A stretch of 36,241 nucleotides of DNA, from NCBI GenBank assembly GCA_019746355.1, contig JAIESC010000142.1, positions 1 to 36,241 on the forward strand, written 5' to 3'. A program made the position numbers and the translations under genes. How positions within the stretch are numbered: position 1 is the first letter of the stretch; the number at the start of each line of letters is the position of its first letter. The notes under the pieces are model-generated. The model was not told the origin of the DNA, searched no databases, and saw nothing but the letters and a program-made list of their open reading frames with translations. This document shows positions 34,781 to 36,241 of this stretch, piece by piece. The stretch comes from Xanthobacteraceae bacterium. GTDB taxonomy: Bacteria; Pseudomonadota; Alphaproteobacteria; Rhizobiales; Xanthobacteraceae.

Positions 34781-35749
34781 ATGAAAGCCAGAGTTCAGAT
34801 CGCCGCGCTTGCGGCCGCGGCGCTGTGGGCCATGCCTGCGTTCGCGCAGGATTATCCGAGCAAGCCGGTCCGCATCGTGGTGACGTTCCCGCCGGGCGGT
34901 TCGAGCGACGTGACGGCGCGCACGCTCGCCGTTCCGCTGCAGAAAGTTCTTGGCCAGCCGGTGGTGGTCGACAACAAGCCCGGCGCGGGCGGCACCATCG
35001 CCGCGACCGAAATCTTCCGCTCCGCGCCCGACGGCTACAACCTTTTGATGTCGAACACGACGCCGATCTCGCTCGCGCCGTTCATGCTCAACCCGCAGCC
35101 CTACGACTCGATCAAGGGCTTCACGCATGTTTCGCTGGTGGCAACGGTCCCCGATGTGGTGATGGTGCATCCGTCGGTCGCCGCCAAGACCATCCCCGAG
35201 CTGGTCGATTGGATCAAGGCGCAGAACAAGAAGGTGTTCTTCGGCTCGGGCGGCGTCGGCTCGATCGGGCATATCCTCGGCGAGCTGTTCAAGAAGCAGA
35301 CCGGGCTCAACATCGAGCACGTCGGCTACCGCGGCAGCGCACCGATGATCACCGATCTGATCGCCGGGCGCCTCAGCTTCTCCTTCGACACGCTGCCGCA
35401 GAACGTGCCGCACATCAAAGCCGAGAAGCTGCGGCCGCTGGCGGTGACATCGCGAACGCGCTCGCATGTCGCGCCGGACATTCCGACGGTGGTCGAGGCG
35501 GGCGTGCCCTATCTCGTTTCGGAGAACTTCATCGGCGTGTCGGCGCCGGCCAACCTGCCCACTCCGGTGGTGGCGAAGCTGCACGGGGCGATCCAGACCT
35601 CGCTTGACGATCCGCAGCTCGTGACGCGGCTCAACGAGCTTGGCCTGACGGTCCGCAAGATGCCGCAGGGAGATTTTGCGGCCTTCGTGAAGCAGCAGGT
35701 GGAAGGCTGGGCCGAGCCGGTGAAGGCTTCCGGCGCAACCCTCAACTGA
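34781..35749 (+). CDS. tctC: Tripartite tricarboxylate transporter receptor (TctC/Bug)
   Basis: The protein is 322 aa from the second ATG at 34781, which sits five bases after the AAGGGAGG site (34768-34775); ATG 34778 is too close to it. Signal peptide ends AFAQ. Bug motifs: YPSKPVRIVVTFPPGGSSDVTAR, VDNKPGAGGTIAA, PDGYNLLMSNT. The adjacent downstream permease gene indicates a full transporter operon. Ligand unknown. Confidence 0.93.
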   Translation: MKARVQIAALAAAALWAMPAFAQDYPSKPVRIVVTFPPGGSSDVTARTLAVPLQKVLGQPVVVDNKPGAGGTIAATEIFRSAPDGYNLLMSNTTPISLAPFMLNPQPYDSIKGFTHVSLVATVPDVVMVHPSVAAKTIPELVDWIKAQNKKVFFGSGGVGSIGHILGELFKKQTGLNIEHVGYRGSAPMITDLIAGRLSFSFDTLPQNVPHIKAEKLRPLAVTSRTRSHVAPDIPTVVEAGVPYLVSENFIGVSAPANLPTPVVAKLHGAIQTSLDDPQLVTRLNELGLTVRKMPQGDFAAFVKQQVEGWAEPVKASGATLN

Positions 35750-35792
35750 CCCACGGGCGGAGGACGAAAAGACAGCGCCCTCCACGCACGCG

Positions 35793-36241
35793 ATGCATAT
35801 CCGCAATCCGCGCGACTTCTGGGCCGGCGCCATCTACCTGGCGCTGGCCGCCGTGGTGCTCTGGATCGGCCGCAACTACGCGCTCGGCAGCAGCGCGCGG
35901 ATGGGGCCGGGGTACTTCCCGGCAGCGCTGGGCTCGATCCTGGCGGTGTTCGGCGTCGTGTCGGTCGGGCGCTCGCTGCTGCGCCCCGGCGAAGCGATCA
36001 CGGCCTTTGCCTGGCGCCCGCTGGTGCTGGTGCTCGGCTCCGTGGTGCTGTTCGGACTGCTGCTCGACCGCGTCGGCGTGCTGATCGCCCTTCCCGGTCT
36101 GATCATCGTCAGCGCGCTTGCGAGCCGCCATTCGCGGATCAACGTCACCTCGGTCTCGGCGCTCGTCGGGCTCGTCGCGTTCTGCGTCATCGTCTTCGTC
36201 AAAGGCCTCGGCGTGCCGATGCCGCTGATCGGCACCTGGTT
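35793..36241 (+). CDS. tctB: Tripartite tricarboxylate transporter small permease (TctB), partial
   Basis: The open frame from ATG 35793 runs off the window end with no stop (at least 149 residues). Hydrophobic segments and motifs fit TctB/DUF1468: RDFWAGAIYLALAAVVLWIG, then YALGSSARMGPGYFPAALGS, and later VFVKGLGVPMPLIGTW. It follows tctC by 43 bases, and tctA would be expected next outside the window. Confidence 0.88.
   Translation, partial: MHIRNPRDFWAGAIYLALAAVVLWIGRNYALGSSARMGPGYFPAALGSILAVFGVVSVGRSLLRPGEAITAFAWRPLVLVLGSVVLFGLLLDRVGVLIALPGLIIVSALASRHSRINVTSVSALVGLVAFCVIVFVKGLGVPMPLIGTW

Overview
The window looks like a high-GC alphaproteobacterial chromosome, most likely Bradyrhizobium or a close relative (Nitrobacteraceae, Hyphomicrobiales). 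The reasons are a rhizobial-type suf operon, several Bug/TctC solute-binding proteins, sigma-F-type ECF/NrsF pairs, small hypothetical proteins of Bradyrhizobium type, and palindromic intergenic repeats. This placement rests on recognised protein families, not on a search.

Positions 1 to about 15,100 are accessory DNA. An intact tyrosine-recombinase integrase with its own terminator opens the window. Its 5' part, its upstream DNA and an adjacent AraC-type regulator are duplicated about 2 kb further on. In copy 1 the integrase is intact and the regulator is dead. In copy 2 the integrase is a stump and the regulator is intact. Between and beyond them lie gene remnants (LysR, SnoaL/NTF2-like, CaiB CoA-transferase, serine recombinase, LuxR).

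Positions 4651-11350 hold the most interesting system: two paralogous ECF sigma factor/NrsF (DUF1109) anti-sigma pairs in opposite orientation. Around them are a polyprenyl-phosphate-glycosyltransferase-like GT2, an isoprenylcysteine-methyltransferase-like membrane enzyme, an acyltransferase-3 protein and two small exported proteins. A motif TGTAACC-N16-CGAA precedes the second sigma factor operon, the GT2 and one small exported protein. A close variant precedes the other small protein. I read this as a local sigma-F-type regulon for envelope modification. The first anti-sigma factor lacks the cysteine pair that the second one has.

Positions 11,500-17,940 carry pobA (4-hydroxybenzoate hydroxylase), small hypothetical genes, an exported protein that joins a carboxypeptidase-regulatory-like domain, a CxxCH haem motif and a Vgb-like propeller, and a lone Bug receptor. 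From 18,244 the content is mostly core: a DEAD-box helicase, a GGDEF diguanylate cyclase, and a leftward suf operon (NifS-type desulfurase, sufB, a 119-aa unknown, sufC, sufD, sufS, sufT, HesB/IscA-type carrier, then a TfoX-like gene). An alpha/beta hydrolase, an M28 peptidase and tyrS follow. After a scar of two broken genes (EamA transporter and RsbW-like kinase), the window ends with two Bug receptors flanking a transthyretin-like gene and the start of a tctB permease gene cut by the window edge.

No rRNA, convincing tRNA, CRISPR array or insertion sequence was found.
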